Counted from the first letter of the stretch, positions 1 through 12,880 are shown. The stretch: 64,000 bases of DNA from Microbulbifer aggregans (GCF_020524005.1 NZ_JAIVKK010000001.1:1-64000); one strand, 5' to 3'. The notes: generated by a model not told the origin, from the letters alone. Translations and numbers: made by a program.

Positions 1-1716
1 TATATGGTGCCGTCGAGCTTTACAGCACTGGCGGAGCTGCCGCTGACAATCAATGGCAAGCTGGATGTGAAGGCGCTGCCAGAGCCGGACTTTGGTTCGG
101 CGGAGAGCTATGTTGCGCCACGCACGGAGCTGGAGGCGACACTGTGCCAAATCTGGCAGGAGGTGCTTGAGCTTGGGATCATCGGGGTATTCAGTGATTT
201 TTATGAGCTCGGTGGTGATTCTATTTCTTTCATTACGCTGACGAATAAAATAAACCGGTCCTTTGGTTCGAATCTCGCGATGGATGTATTGGCGAAACAC
301 CGGACTGTCGAGGCGCAGGCGCGCTTCATGGAAGATAGAAATTCCACTGGTGATACAGTCAATCGATTTACAGTTGGTGAGACGACAAGTGCTCGAAAAG
401 TGAAGGCTCACTATACTCAATTGGTTTACTGGCGAGGTGGTGAATGCGGCAAGTCTTACATGAATACCGGTGGTTCGATTTATATTGCTCGTGAGTTTGA
501 TGAGCGTGTATGGAAAATGACGTTGCGGGCAATGTGTCAGCGACACTTTGTTTTACGCTGTCATTTTTTGTGTGAGGCCGGCGAATTGTACCAAGAGCAG
601 ATCGATAATTTTGTTCTCCCTTACTATATTCATCGCGGTGAAGAATGCGAGAGTTATGCAGGTCGTGATTTAAACGCGTATTTTTCTGATAATAAGCTTC
701 AAGAATTGGGGAGGCCTCCCATTGTTGTCGACGTTTTGATCAAGGACTCTGAGGGCTTCACAGTATGTTTGACGATGGATCATGTGCTGATCGATGGATT
801 TGGATTTCAGCTGCTAGCTGATGAATTCAAGTCTTTCTACCATAGTGCATTGATGACGGGAGCTAGAGAGAGAGATGAGCAGAAAACGACCGATTACAAT
901 AATTACTGCTACTGGATCAATAACGACTATTTGGAGAGCGATCAATATCATCAGGATGTTGAGTTTTGGCGACAATATTATCGTGGGTGTAAACCGGCTC
1001 GTCTGCCGCATGATTATAGTGTGGTAGTAGGTACACCAGCGGTGCGCTCTAAATTGAAATTTATGCTGCCGAAAGAGCAGTCGCTGTATATAAAAGAGCT
1101 TTCACAAATTAGTCATAGCTCAATAGCCAATGTGCTATTTGCCATGGCATCTATTTTAGTGGGTGAGGTCACCAAGACCGATAATCCTTCACTTGGAATG
1201 GTGTTGTCTGGCCGTGGGCTATATGGCAGTGAATCGATCGTTGGTTCTTTTGCTGATTTGGTCTTTTTTAATACGGGAGTGTCATCCGGTATGCCGATTG
1301 AAAGAGTGGTGCGAAAGTTATCGGATGACCTGCATTCTGTTGCTAGTCATCAGGCACTCGACTATCGGCTGTTTATTCCGCGCGGTATCTCCTCTGGAGA
1401 TACCGATGAAATAAATAAAAAAACCAGTGCTTTTGCTTTTGGTTTTGACTCTTTTGTTGGTTCCTCTGACGAAGATATGCAGCGCTATTTGCAAGGGGAA
1501 AGAATCTATCAGAGTGTTGGGGCTCAGTATCGATCAAACTTTATCTGGATTAACTGCTCTATTAGAGAGGAAAGAGTTATCGTAACTTTAGAATATGAGA
1601 GCAGTTATTACTGTGATGAAACGATAGCTGGTATTGCTGATACGCTGATATCGCTGGTAGAAAAGCATCGGTTAGCCATGATGGGTGTCGCTCTTTCTGT
1701 TTGTAATATCAATTGA
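1..1716 (+). CDS. Nonribosomal peptide synthetase, C-terminal part (A-end, PCP, C domain); 5' truncated
   Basis: The frame is open from base 1, so the gene starts upstream of the window. Counting from the ATG at base 4, it begins with the end of an adenylation domain (LTINGKLDVKALP, ~14-26, the A10 lysine motif), then a peptidyl carrier domain with the phosphopantetheine serine in GGDSISF (Ser ~73), then a condensation-type domain (~130-560). The HHxxxDG motif of that domain reads DHVLIDG (~259-265): the first His is Asp, the second, catalytic His is kept. No thioesterase or reductase domain follows. The protein therefore ends in a C domain, which could release the product itself or hand it to an enzyme encoded elsewhere. 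An MFS exporter follows 20 nt later. Base composition is more AT-rich than most of the window. Confidence 0.93.
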   Translation, partial: YMVPSSFTALAELPLTINGKLDVKALPEPDFGSAESYVAPRTELEATLCQIWQEVLELGIIGVFSDFYELGGDSISFITLTNKINRSFGSNLAMDVLAKHRTVEAQARFMEDRNSTGDTVNRFTVGETTSARKVKAHYTQLVYWRGGECGKSYMNTGGSIYIAREFDERVWKMTLRAMCQRHFVLRCHFLCEAGELYQEQIDNFVLPYYIHRGEECESYAGRDLNAYFSDNKLQELGRPPIVVDVLIKDSEGFTVCLTMDHVLIDGFGFQLLADEFKSFYHSALMTGARERDEQKTTDYNNYCYWINNDYLESDQYHQDVEFWRQYYRGCKPARLPHDYSVVVGTPAVRSKLKFMLPKEQSLYIKELSQISHSSIANVLFAMASILVGEVTKTDNPSLGMVLSGRGLYGSESIVGSFADLVFFNTGVSSGMPIERVVRKLSDDLHSVASHQALDYRLFIPRGISSGDTDEINKKTSAFAFGFDSFVGSSDEDMQRYLQGERIYQSVGAQYRSNFIWINCSIREERVIVTLEYESSYYCDETIAGIADTLISLVEKHRLAMMGVALSVCNIN

Positions 1717-1735
1717 AACGGACGGTAATATATTC

Positions 1736-3010
1736 ATGCTTGGTTCAAATTTTTGGCTGTATTTGTCCGGTCGTTTTGTGCACAGGTTTTGCTTTCAGGC
1801 GCTGATATTTGGGATTAGCGTCTGGGTTATTAAGTCCGGTGATGGTGGCGCAGCGAAAGCCGCTTTCTTTTCGGCTTCCAGCTTGTTGATTGCTATTGTA
1901 TTGCCGCCTCTGTGCGCACCGATTTCGGACAGATTTTGCCGAAGAAAGGTGATGCTGACTGCAGACTGGTTATCGCTCGTACCTGTTGCAGTGTTAATGG
2001 TGATATCGTTGTCAGGCAGTTTAAACTATATCTATTTATGTGGATTATTTTGGTTGCACTCGTTAGCCCGAGGGTTATTTGACTCTTCGTCAAACAGTGT
2101 TTTACCGCAATTAGTTTCCACCCAAAACATGGGTAAAGCGCAGGTCAATTTACAGGCATCGGGATCTATATTGTCTGTTATATCTGGTCTGATCGGTGCT
2201 TATTTAGCGACAATAGTCTCGCTTTGGCAGCTTTTCGCCATTTGTTTGTCAGGAATATTGGTCTCTATTCTGTCGATTTTACGGATGCAAATCACCGCGT
2301 TGCCTCCAATCCAAGATTCCGAGCTTTCGACGAAATCCAATTACAAAATTTGGTTGGAAGACCTGGTGGATGGTTGGATGTATTTACGGCGGTTGTCTGT
2401 CCTGTGGAATTTGATGTGGGTTCTGATGGTGCTCAATTTTATTGTGGCTCCATTTACATTTCTGGTGGAGGTTTATGTACTTCGTGATTTAAACCTGTCT
2501 GCGAGGGAGTTAGGGTACACGGTCTTATTTTCCGCTTTGGGAGTTTTAATCTCAACGTGTATTTATCATCGATATGAGCTGGTATTAAAGCGCTGGCGGT
2601 ACATAGTATCTTTTATAGTGTGTCTAGGCCCGCTATTTATCGCTGGCGGAATTAGTAATTCATTTTCAGCCGTATTGTTCATGTGTCTAGTAAAATCAAT
2701 GTTTGTTACCTTTATAAACGTGCCGTTGCATGTGCAAATTATACTGGCTGTTCACGCGAACTATCGATCCAGGGTTATGAACCTACTCGGGATGATCTCA
2801 GGGATATCTGTTCCCATGTCTTTGATCATTTATGGTTGGGCTGTTGAAATTTTGGATGTGCATATCGTGATCACTATCTTGGGATTCGTTATTTTTCTGG
2901 TCGCGCCACTCCTGTGGTTAAATTCGTATATGGCGAGATTTATGGGGATTCAGGGAGGTAAAGTTGCTAAGTGGAGCAACAGGTTGGTCGCTAAAGGGTA
3001 TATTGATTGA
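1736..3010 (+). CDS. MFS transporter, probable exporter of the NRPS product
   Basis: About 424 residues with some 11-12 hydrophobic segments and a short basic loop (DRFCRRK, ~65) of the kind found between helices 2 and 3 of major facilitator proteins. The overall pattern resembles the EntS/MFS_3 exporters that accompany siderophore and peptide synthetases. The ATG at 1736 is preferred because the N-terminus MLGSNFWLYLSGRF then leads directly into the first helix; a GTG at 1685 would overlap the NRPS gene. Only 20 nt separate it from the NRPS stop, so the two are probably co-transcribed. The substrate is inferred from the neighbour, not from the protein itself. Confidence 0.85.
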   Translation: MLGSNFWLYLSGRFVHRFCFQALIFGISVWVIKSGDGGAAKAAFFSASSLLIAIVLPPLCAPISDRFCRRKVMLTADWLSLVPVAVLMVISLSGSLNYIYLCGLFWLHSLARGLFDSSSNSVLPQLVSTQNMGKAQVNLQASGSILSVISGLIGAYLATIVSLWQLFAICLSGILVSILSILRMQITALPPIQDSELSTKSNYKIWLEDLVDGWMYLRRLSVLWNLMWVLMVLNFIVAPFTFLVEVYVLRDLNLSARELGYTVLFSALGVLISTCIYHRYELVLKRWRYIVSFIVCLGPLFIAGGISNSFSAVLFMCLVKSMFVTFINVPLHVQIILAVHANYRSRVMNLLGMISGISVPMSLIIYGWAVEILDVHIVITILGFVIFLVAPLLWLNSYMARFMGIQGGKVAKWSNRLVAKGYID

Positions 3011-3060
3011 CTTTGGATGTGCTTTGATAGAGGGGGTTTTATTGTCTTAGGTTTACTTCC

Positions 3061-3390
3061 GTGAGCAGAGATCGCTGTATTTTTTTTCCTATGTTTAAAG
3101 GCAGGATGGTATCTTTTTTATTTGGGTATGGAAAGGGCTGCGTGCGCAGCAGGGATGAGAGGGATGTAAATATTTGCCCCGAAGCCATGCGAAATCTCTT
3201 GAATAAAATCATATCCAGTATTCGTTTTACGTCTTCCTTGCAACTGCAGAGGGAGATAGGCGAGGTAAAGGAAAAATGTGGCGGAAACTACGCAGTATCC
3301 ATCGAATGTCAACCTTTCAGGTGGCCCGCAGATGTCGATAAAGATGGTTTGACGATCCTCGACTACCGGAAAGGCCGGTACAAAAGCTAA
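3061..3390 (+). pseudogene. Doubtful ORF, possible decayed transposase remnant
   Basis: An open frame of 109 codons after the MFS gene. Its second half (FTSSLQLQREIGEVKE, then PFRW near residue 86) faintly recalls the C-terminus of IS630-type transposases, where a helical stretch is followed by a PFRW/TVKW motif. There is no good ribosome-binding site, no catalytic DDE core and no visible terminal inverted repeats. It may be a short non-coding open frame rather than a transposase relic. Confidence 0.2.
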
Positions 3391-3421
3391 AGCAACGTAG
3401 TGTATTCGGGATCTATAGAAG

Positions 3422-3452
3422 GCCCCGGTAATTACCGGGGCTTTTTATTTTT
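3422..3452 (+). terminator. Rho-independent terminator
   Basis: GCCCCGGTAATTACCGGGGC is a perfect inverted repeat at 3422-3441, followed by a T-rich tract (TTTTTATTTTT). It closes the NRPS-MFS transcription unit. The remaining bases to 3638 are AT-rich, hold no gene and probably carry the promoter of the next gene. Confidence 0.85.
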
Positions 3453-3638
3453 ACTTTCCGGTTTTTCGAAATGTAGATATTAGGGTTTTATTATTCCCTG
3501 ATGTATAAGCGCACTATTTATTGGTGCCTGCACCTTGTAGAAATATGGTAGGCAAGCGGTAAAGTGTTTTTTGGAAGCTACTGACTCAGCTGATATTGTT
3601 TCCGTTAAGATCGAATATATGAATAATTGGGTAGTAAT

Positions 3639-4781
3639 ATGGAAACTGGGATGCGGGGAATAAAAACGTTGAACAGATTGGAGTTGTCACCGCTTCAGCG
3701 GTTCCAAGGGTGCCTGCTCGCAGGTGCGGTGGGTGATGCCCTCGGCGCAGCTGTGGAATTTATGAGCTGGGCGGAGATCCAGCGGGTATTTGGCCCAGAA
3801 GGCTTGAGTGACTACGCCCCGGCCTATGGGCGCATTGGGGCGATCACCGATGATACACAAATGACACTGTTTACCGCTGAAGGCTTGCTGCGTGCCTACG
3901 TCCGGGGTTCTAGCCGCGGGATCTGTAATCCGCAGGGTGTAATGGCGAATGCTTACTTACGCTGGCTGAGAACGCAATCCGAAACTGGTGAGCGGGAGCG
4001 CGCAAACATCGGGGCGGATGGCTGGTTATTGGGGCTTCCCGAATTACATAGCCGCAGAGCACCGGGAAATACCTGTCTTCAGGCATTGCACGAGTATCAG
4101 AGCGAGCGGAGTATCCGCGCGATCAACAACAGTAAAGGTTGTGGCGGTGTCATGCGTGTAGCGCCAGTGGGTATGTTCCACTGGTCTCTGCACGGAGTGA
4201 AGCGTTTGGATGAGACTTTCCAGCAGGCCGCTGACTTTGCTGAAATTACCCATGGCCACCCGAGTGGATACTTGCCCGCAGGGGTTTTGGCGGTAGTGGT
4301 GCAGTTGCTTCTGGATGGCCAATCTCTTGTTGCGGCCATTACCGCTGCGAAGGTCGAGTTGCAGAAGCACAGCTTTTATGAGGAAACCCTCTGGGCAATC
4401 GAATTTGCGGAACAACTTGCGAGAAATGAGGTTACTCCACACGAGGCCATAAGTCAGTTAGGTGAGGGTTGGGTGGCCGAGGAAGCGTTGGCAATAGCCC
4501 TCTACTGCGCACTTACGGCGACCAGTCTACAACAGGGGCTACTGATGGCCGTTAACCACAGCGGTGACTCCGATTCAACCGGCGCGATTACTGGAAACCT
4601 GATGGGTGCTCAACTTGGGATCGATTCGATTCCTCAACCTTGGTTGGATTCTCTGGAACTTGCACCGGAAATTGCCGAAGTCGCAGACGATCTCCTGCGG
4701 TTTCCCCGCTGGAAAGTAGGGGAGTATGATGTTCCTGACGAAGCCTCGGACAACGCAGTGAGGAAATATCCCGGGTGCTGA
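3639..4781 (+). CDS. ADP-ribosylglycohydrolase family protein
   Basis: About 380 residues, matching the ADP-ribosylglycohydrolase (DraG/ARH) family, which hydrolyses ADP-ribosyl links on proteins or small molecules with a di-Mg centre. Visible motifs are the N-terminal GDALGA, the metal-binding TDDTQMTLF (~70) and the C-terminal HSGDSDSTGAITGN (~305), which supplies the second set of metal ligands. The ATG at 3639 is taken; a TTG at 3627 and an ATG at 3651 are alternatives, and none has a strong ribosome-binding site. It lies 65 nt upstream of a co-directional sodium:solute symporter, suggesting a shared transcript in which the hydrolase may act on an imported nucleoside- or ribose-type compound. 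That link is only contextual. Confidence 0.88.
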   Translation: METGMRGIKTLNRLELSPLQRFQGCLLAGAVGDALGAAVEFMSWAEIQRVFGPEGLSDYAPAYGRIGAITDDTQMTLFTAEGLLRAYVRGSSRGICNPQGVMANAYLRWLRTQSETGERERANIGADGWLLGLPELHSRRAPGNTCLQALHEYQSERSIRAINNSKGCGGVMRVAPVGMFHWSLHGVKRLDETFQQAADFAEITHGHPSGYLPAGVLAVVVQLLLDGQSLVAAITAAKVELQKHSFYEETLWAIEFAEQLARNEVTPHEAISQLGEGWVAEEALAIALYCALTATSLQQGLLMAVNHSGDSDSTGAITGNLMGAQLGIDSIPQPWLDSLELAPEIAEVADDLLRFPRWKVGEYDVPDEASDNAVRKYPGC

Positions 4782-4846
4782 AATTCACTCTCTAGTCCGG
4801 TTTGCTCCAGTTTTCGAGTGGAGTAGGTCGGGAATACAGGGATTGT

Positions 4847-6481
4847 ATGAACGAACACATAGCCTGGATTGACTGGACAATAATCTTCGCATACTGCTTT
4901 GGGTTGCTGGCCATGGCCTATTGGTTAGCGCGCCGCCAGGAAGATCGGGAAGATTATTACGTGGCGGGGCGGAGTGTTGGGCCCTGGCCCGTAGGCCTCT
5001 CGATCATGGCCACCCAGTGCTCCACCAACAGTATTCTTGGTGCGCCCGCGTTTGTTGCGTTTACCGCCGGCGGCGGTTTGTTGTGGTTGCAGTACGAACT
5101 GGCCGTGCCCCTGGCGATGGTGGTGCTGATCCTGTTTGTGATGCCGATGTTTCGCCACCTGCAGCTGGTATCTGTTTATGCCTACCTGGAACAGCGCTTT
5201 GACCTCGCCACCCGTTTGACCCTCAGCGGACTTTTCCTGTTTGTTCGCGCGTTTGCGACAGCAGTGACCGTCTATAGCATCGCTTTGGTGATCGACTTGA
5301 TTACCGGTTTAGGGTTTACCGCTTCGGTGCTGCTGCTGGGGGCTTTTACAGTTGTTTACGATGTAATGGGTGGGATTCGAGGCGTCATTTATTCAGACGT
5401 GCTGCAGCTTCTGATTCTTGCAGCGATACTTGTGCTGGTTTTGTGTTTCCTGGTGGATGCCAGTGGCAGCTTTACCGATATGTGGCAGGCGTTCTCGGCC
5501 GAGCGCAGGAGTACGCTGGATTTCACCCACCATGGTTTTGGGGATGGCGAGACGTTCGCCTTCTGGCCGATGTTACTCGGCGGGGTGTTCCTGTACGTTT
5601 CTTACTACGGTTGCGACCAGAGCCAGGTACAGCGCCAGCTGAGTACCCGTGATATCGATGCCACCAACAACGCACTGATGATCAACGGTCTGCTGCGTTT
5701 TCCACTGGTGTTGCTCTATTGCCTGGTGGGGGTTGGGATCGCGGTGTATGCGGTTCAGCACCCCGACTTCATAGCCGCACTTCCGGATTCCGGTAATGGC
5801 CCGGAGTATAACCTTGCGGTACCGGTCTATATGATCCACGAGCTACCCACGGGTTTGGTTGGCCTCAGTCTTGTCGCCCTGTTTGCGGCGGCCATGTCTT
5901 CCCTGGACTCTGTTCTCAACTCACTTAGCGCTACCACCATGGAAGATTTCATACGACGATTCCACCACGGTACCTGGAGTGATCATAAAGAATTGATCCT
6001 CTCCCGGGTCCTTACTTCACTATGGGGTGTCGTGACGCTGCTGATGGCCTTCTACGTGGATGACATCGCACCGACGGTACTGGAAGCGATCAATAAAATC
6101 GGCTCGCTCGCCAATGGTCCCATTCTCGCAGTATTTGCCCTGGGCTTCCTGACCCGGCGGGTATTTGGCCCCCATGCGATCACCGGCCTGTTGGCGGGTA
6201 TCGCGGTGAATGCTGTCTGCTGGATGTTCCTGCCGGAAGTTTCCTGGTTGTGGTGGAATGTGATTGGCTTTGTGATGACTGTGGTTGTCGCGCTGGTTAT
6301 TTCTCTTCTGTGGTCCAAGAAGGCTGCTGGCAGCCAGATTTTACCGGTATCCGACGTATACGAAACGGCAATTCACCGTTATTTACAAGCTGAGGCTCGC
6401 GTCAATTGGTATACGCGCAGTTTGTGGCTGGTTGTATGGTTTGCGGCTTTGCTGGGATTACTGGTTTATATCAACGGGTAG
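4847..6481 (+). CDS. Sodium:solute symporter (SSS family)
   Basis: About 544 residues with 13-14 hydrophobic segments. The N-terminus has the SSS hallmark YYVAGRSVGPWPVGLSIMAT after the first helix, and the family signature region DQSQVQRQLSTRD is present mid-protein. It would couple uptake of a small polar solute to the sodium gradient in the inner membrane. The ATG at 4847 (MNEHIAWIDWTII) is preferred over a TTG at 4802 because it places a short hydrophilic tail before helix 1. The substrate cannot be told; the adjacent ADP-ribosylglycohydrolase hints at a sugar or nucleoside. A terminator follows at 6571. Confidence 0.9.
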   Translation: MNEHIAWIDWTIIFAYCFGLLAMAYWLARRQEDREDYYVAGRSVGPWPVGLSIMATQCSTNSILGAPAFVAFTAGGGLLWLQYELAVPLAMVVLILFVMPMFRHLQLVSVYAYLEQRFDLATRLTLSGLFLFVRAFATAVTVYSIALVIDLITGLGFTASVLLLGAFTVVYDVMGGIRGVIYSDVLQLLILAAILVLVLCFLVDASGSFTDMWQAFSAERRSTLDFTHHGFGDGETFAFWPMLLGGVFLYVSYYGCDQSQVQRQLSTRDIDATNNALMINGLLRFPLVLLYCLVGVGIAVYAVQHPDFIAALPDSGNGPEYNLAVPVYMIHELPTGLVGLSLVALFAAAMSSLDSVLNSLSATTMEDFIRRFHHGTWSDHKELILSRVLTSLWGVVTLLMAFYVDDIAPTVLEAINKIGSLANGPILAVFALGFLTRRVFGPHAITGLLAGIAVNAVCWMFLPEVSWLWWNVIGFVMTVVVALVISLLWSKKAAGSQILPVSDVYETAIHRYLQAEARVNWYTRSLWLVVWFAALLGLLVYING

Positions 6482-6570
6482 TTTCCCGCGGCTGCGTTGG
6501 CATTTGCTACGTCGGATTCTTGATCGTGCATCGAGGCTCAGCCTGATGAGCAGGTTTGGCAAATAAAAAA

Positions 6571-6595
6571 AAGCCCGCAAATGCGGGCTTTTTTT
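6571..6595. terminator. Bidirectional rho-independent terminator
   Basis: AAGCCCGCAAATGCGGGCTT at 6571-6590 is a nine-pair stem flanked by an A-run on the left and a T-run on the right, so it can terminate both converging genes (the symporter and the M4 protease). Confidence 0.88.
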
Positions 6596-6606
6596 ATTGG
6601 TGAAGG

Positions 6607-9233
<2,627 letters not shown>

Positions 9234-10103
9234 TTATTGCGCATTCAGGCCACTCTGCAAGTGTTCCGCCAGCCGCATCGCAGCCTCCGTCGGGCGGCGA
9301 TTCTTGAAATGAAGCCCGATGGAAATCTCTCCCAATTTCGGCAGGCCCCGTGACGGCCGCAGTACCCGCAGTGATTCGGGCACGGTACTGCGGGAGAGGG
9401 CGGTAATGCCCAGGCCCGCTTCCAGTGCGGACTGGATGCCGTTCAGGTCGGGAATGGTGAAAACATTGCGCGAGGCAATGCCCGCGCTCTTGAGCACACT
9501 TTCCACCCGCTTGCGGTAGATACAGCCATCGGGGGCCAGTACCAATGGCAGGGGCTTGAGCAGATGGGCTGAGTGTTTGTGGCTGGCGACCCACACCAGG
9601 TCGTCACGGATAACCAGTTGCCCTTCGGCCGCATCCGGCTTTTCCTGCAGTGCCAGGATCAGGTCAAACTTGTCCCTTTGCCCTTTCGCCAGCAGATTGC
9701 GACTGAGGTCGCTGGTGACTTCCAGCGATACTTCCGGGTAACTCTGCGAGAACTGGCCGATGATCCGCGGCAGCAGTACCGAGGCGAATTCGCTGGGAAT
9801 CCCCAAACGCAGCCTGCCCGTTACCGAAGCGCCACTGAACTCGAATATCAGCTCGTCATTGAGGGCCAGGATTTTTTTTGCCTGCTCGTAGACCCGCAGG
9901 CCACTCTCGGTCAGGTTCAGGGTGCGGCCGGACCGCAGCAGTAATTGCCTTCCCAACCGTTCTTCCAACTCCTTGATTTGCCGACTAATGGCGGGCTGCG
10001 TGCGCGCGAGCAGTTCACCGGCCTGGCTGAATCCACCGCTGTCGACCACGGTGACGAGGGTGCGCAGCCATTCGGTGGGGAGATTCTTGTGGGAAAGTTG
10101 CAT
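9234..10103 (-). CDS. LysR-family transcriptional regulator, probable regulator of the glyA-gcv operon
   Basis: 289 residues. The N-terminal winged helix-turn-helix is clear (SGGFSQAGELLARTQPAISR at ~22-41) and is followed by the LysR co-inducer-binding fold (~95-285). It is divergent from glyA-sdaA-gcvTHP with only 93 nt between start codons, the usual arrangement for a LysR protein and its target. The inducer may be glycine, serine or a related amine, but the sequence does not say. A LysR-type palindrome overlaps its own start codon, pointing to autoregulation. It resembles LysR proteins broadly; I would not call it GcvA. Confidence 0.9.
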   Translation of the reverse strand: MQLSHKNLPTEWLRTLVTVVDSGGFSQAGELLARTQPAISRQIKELEERLGRQLLLRSGRTLNLTESGLRVYEQAKKILALNDELIFEFSGASVTGRLRLGIPSEFASVLLPRIIGQFSQSYPEVSLEVTSDLSRNLLAKGQRDKFDLILALQEKPDAAEGQLVIRDDLVWVASHKHSAHLLKPLPLVLAPDGCIYRKRVESVLKSAGIASRNVFTIPDLNGIQSALEAGLGITALSRSTVPESLRVLRPSRGLPKLGEISIGLHFKNRRPTEAAMRLAEHLQSGLNAQ

Positions 10104-10116
10104 AAGAAAATCTTAT
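10102..10116. promoter_or_regulatory. Candidate LysR box (ATAAG-N5-CTTAT)
   Basis: ATAAGAAAATCTTAT is a perfect six-base inverted repeat around AAA and contains the T-N11-A pattern of LysR operators. It overlaps the regulator's start codon and lies about 80 nt upstream of glyA, so one protein bound here could repress its own gene and activate the operon. Confidence 0.6.
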
Positions 10117-10196
10117 AGATGAATCAGAAGTATAAATTTAACAGATTCTGTCTGCGGGGCTAGCATCGATCATTAAACAGGAATCAGGAGCACTCC

Positions 10197-11477
10197 ATGG
10201 ACCCCGTACAGACCCACCTGAAAACCATCGACAGTGAAGTTTGCGCCGCAATCGAAGCCGAGCGCGTGCGCCAGGAAGCGCACATCGAGCTGATCGCTTC
10301 CGAGAACTACACCAGCCAGGCGGTAATGGCCGCGCAGGGCTCGGTACTTACCAACAAGTATGCCGAGGGCTATCCGGCCAAGCGGTATTACGGCGGTTGT
10401 GAGCACGTCGATGTTGTAGAGCAGCTGGCCATCGATCGCGCGCGCGAGTTGTTTGGTGCGGAGTATGCCAACGTACAGCCGCACTCCGGCTCCCAGGCCA
10501 ATGCGGCGGTGTATATGGCGCTGCTGCAGCCGGGGGATACCTTCCTGGGCCTTTCCCTGGATCACGGTGGCCACCTGACCCACGGTGCCAAACCGAATTT
10601 CTCTGGTCGCCTGTATAACGCGGTGCAGTATGGCCTGAACCCGGAAACCGGGGAGGTTGACTACGAAGAAGTCGAGCGACTGGCGCTTGAGCACAAGCCG
10701 AAAATGATCGTGGCTGGATTCTCTGCGTATTCCGGGATCATGGACTGGTCCCGCTTTCGCGCAATCGCGGACAAGGTGGGTGCCTACCTGTTTGTAGATA
10801 TGGCGCATGTGGCGGGCCTGGTGGCCGCCGGGCTCTATCCGAACCCGGTCCCGGTCGCCGATGTGGTTACCACCACCACCCACAAAACCCTGCGCGGTCC
10901 CCGCGGCGGCCTGATCCTGTCCCGCGATGCAGAGGGGCTCGGCAAAAAATTCAATTCGCTGATTTTCCCCGGTATCCAGGGCGGGCCGCTGATGCACGTG
11001 ATTGCGGCCAAGGCGGTGGCGTTCAAGGAAGCGCTGACCCCGGAATTTGTCGCTTACCAGCAACGCGTAATCGACAATGCCAAGGCCATGGCTGCGGTAT
11101 TTATCGGGCGTGGTTTCGATATCGTGTCCGGTGGTACCGAAAACCACCTGCTGCTGATTGACCTCAGCAAACGCGGCGTTACTGGCAAGGCGGCCGATGC
11201 GGCCCTGGGCGCGGCGTACATCACAGTAAACAAAAACGCGGTACCCAACGATCCGCAATCGCCGTTTGTTACCAGTGGTGTGCGTATCGGCACCCCGGCG
11301 ATCACCACGCGCGGTATGGGCACGGCTGAGGCGGAGCAGCTGGCCAGCTGGATGTGCGACATCCTGGAAAATCTGGAGCAGCCTGAAGCTCTGACGGAAG
11401 TGCAGGCCCGTGTGCGTGCTGACGTAGAAGCGCTGTGTACACGCTTCCCTGTGTACCCGGCGCACGGAGCCGGCTGA
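10197..11477 (+). CDS. glyA: Serine hydroxymethyltransferase
   Basis: 426 residues of normal family length. It interconverts serine and glycine with tetrahydrofolate, using pyridoxal phosphate. The PLP lysine lies in [14 protein letters not shown] (Lys ~230); [24 protein letters not shown] and QPHSGSQAN are all intact. The ATG at 10197 has AGGAG eight nt upstream. It is first in a five-gene operon with sdaA and the glycine-cleavage genes, so it probably works here in catabolism: glycine is cleaved to a C1 unit, which joins a second glycine to make serine, which SdaA deaminates. A separate biosynthetic glyA may exist elsewhere in the genome. Confidence 0.97.
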   Translation: MDPVQTHLKTIDSEVCAAIEAERVRQEAHIELIASENYTSQAVMAAQGSVLTNKYAEGYPAKRYYGGCEHVDVVEQLAIDRARELFGAEYANVQPHSGSQANAAVYMALLQPGDTFLGLSLDHGGHLTHGAKPNFSGRLYNAVQYGLNPETGEVDYEEVERLALEHKPKMIVAGFSAYSGIMDWSRFRAIADKVGAYLFVDMAHVAGLVAAGLYPNPVPVADVVTTTTHKTLRGPRGGLILSRDAEGLGKKFNSLIFPGIQGGPLMHVIAAKAVAFKEALTPEFVAYQQRVIDNAKAMAAVFIGRGFDIVSGGTENHLLLIDLSKRGVTGKAADAALGAAYITVNKNAVPNDPQSPFVTSGVRIGTPAITTRGMGTAEAEQLASWMCDILENLEQPEALTEVQARVRADVEALCTRFPVYPAHGAG

Positions 11478-11479
11478 GT

Positions 11480-12880
11480 ATGTCGCTAAGTGTTTTTGAC
11501 CTGTTCAAGATTGGTATCGGCCCGTCCAGCTCCCACACTGTGGGGCCGATGAAGGCGGCGGGCCAGTTCCTGCAGCTGTTACGCGAGAAAGAGTGCTTCG
11601 GCAAGGCGTCTCGGGTAACCGCGCATATGTTCGGCTCCCTCGGTGCCACCGGTGTTGGTCACGGAACCACGAAGGCGGTCATGCTGGGCTTGGAAGGCGA
11701 GCAGCCGGAGTGGGTGGAAACCAATACTGTGGATCAGCGTGTTGCCGCTATTGAGCAGTGCTGCAGCCTCAATCTCGATGGTGAACGGATCATTGCTTTC
11801 GACCCGCAGCAGGACCTGTTGCTGATCGGTGAGGAAGAGTTGCCGTTGCACGCCAACGGTATGCGCTTTACTGCCCTGGACGAGGGCGGGCGGGTTCTGG
11901 CCGAAGAAGTCTACTACTCCATCGGTGGTGGCTTTGTGGTGACGGAAACTGAAGCGCAGTCGGACAACGCGCTTGAACAGGCAATTGCGGTGCGCTACGA
12001 GTTCAACACCGCAGAAGAATTGCTGGCGATCTGCGCGCGCGAACAACTGAAGATCAGTGACGTCATGCTGGCGAATGAAGCGAGTTGGCGCAGCGAAGCG
12101 GAAACCCGCGAAGGCCTGATGAAAATCTGGCAGGTGATGCAGGACTGCGTGACCAATGGCATGCACAACGAGGGCATCCTTCCCGGAGGTCTGAATGTAA
12201 AACGCCGTGCGGCCAACCTCAACAAGCAACTGCGCAGCCGTCCTGAAGCCTGCCTGTCTGACCCGCTGTCGGCGCTGGACTGGGTCACCCTGTACGCGCT
12301 CGCAGTGAACGAAGAAAACGCGGCGGGCGGTCGCATTGTGACAGCGCCCACCAACGGTGCCGCCGGTATTATTCCGGCGGTGCTGCATTACTTTATGCGC
12401 TTTTCCAGAAACCCCACCGACGAAGACGTCGTCCGCTTTCTGCTCACTGCGGCCGCAGTGGGCATCCTGTTCAAGAAAAATGCCTCCATCAGTGGTGCCG
12501 AAGTCGGTTGCCAGGGTGAAGTGGGTTCCGCCTGTTCCATGGCAGCCGCTGGTCTGGCCGAAGTGCTGGACGGCACGCCGCTGCAGGTCGAAAACGCAGC
12601 GGAAATTGCCATGGAACACAACCTCGGTCTCACTTGTGATCCGGTCGGCGGGCTGGTGCAGGTGCCCTGTATCGAGCGCAATGCCATGGCCTCGGTAAAA
12701 GCCATCAGTGCAGCTCGCATGGCGCTCAGGGGTGATGGCGAACACTTTATCTCGCTCGACAAGGTGATTCGCACCATGCGCGACACCGGTCGCGACATGC
12801 AGGACAAATACAAAGAAACCGCGCGCGGCGGCCTGGCCGTAAATGCCATCGATCTGCCGGTCAGCATTGTCGAATGTTAA
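11480..12880 (+). CDS. sdaA: L-serine ammonia-lyase (iron-sulfur dependent)
   Basis: 466 residues, the single-chain type with fused beta and alpha parts. It deaminates serine to pyruvate and ammonia with a [4Fe-4S] cluster. The N-terminus has [13 protein letters not shown]; the cluster cysteines are in [12 protein letters not shown] and [19 protein letters not shown]. The ATG at 11480 lies 2 nt after the glyA stop, with its ribosome-binding site inside the end of glyA, so translation is probably coupled. A longer frame from 11435 is unlikely. Its place between glyA and gcvT indicates that serine made from glycine is drained to pyruvate, giving a glycine-utilisation route rather than biosynthesis. 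Confidence 0.96.
   Translation: MSLSVFDLFKIGIGPSSSHTVGPMKAAGQFLQLLREKECFGKASRVTAHMFGSLGATGVGHGTTKAVMLGLEGEQPEWVETNTVDQRVAAIEQCCSLNLDGERIIAFDPQQDLLLIGEEELPLHANGMRFTALDEGGRVLAEEVYYSIGGGFVVTETEAQSDNALEQAIAVRYEFNTAEELLAICAREQLKISDVMLANEASWRSEAETREGLMKIWQVMQDCVTNGMHNEGILPGGLNVKRRAANLNKQLRSRPEACLSDPLSALDWVTLYALAVNEENAAGGRIVTAPTNGAAGIIPAVLHYFMRFSRNPTDEDVVRFLLTAAAVGILFKKNASISGAEVGCQGEVGSACSMAAAGLAEVLDGTPLQVENAAEIAMEHNLGLTCDPVGGLVQVPCIERNAMASVKAISAARMALRGDGEHFISLDKVIRTMRDTGRDMQDKYKETARGGLAVNAIDLPVSIVEC

Noticed and set aside
10104..10196. Glycine riboswitch upstream of glyA-gcv
   Set aside because: Only 93 nt separate the divergent start codons and no paired aptamer-like structure is visible; a LysR operator explains the region better.
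10173..11465. Long minus-strand open frame (430 codons) opposite glyA
   Set aside because: It is the antisense shadow of a clear glyA; composition is rich in Arg, His and Gly and no domain is recognisable.
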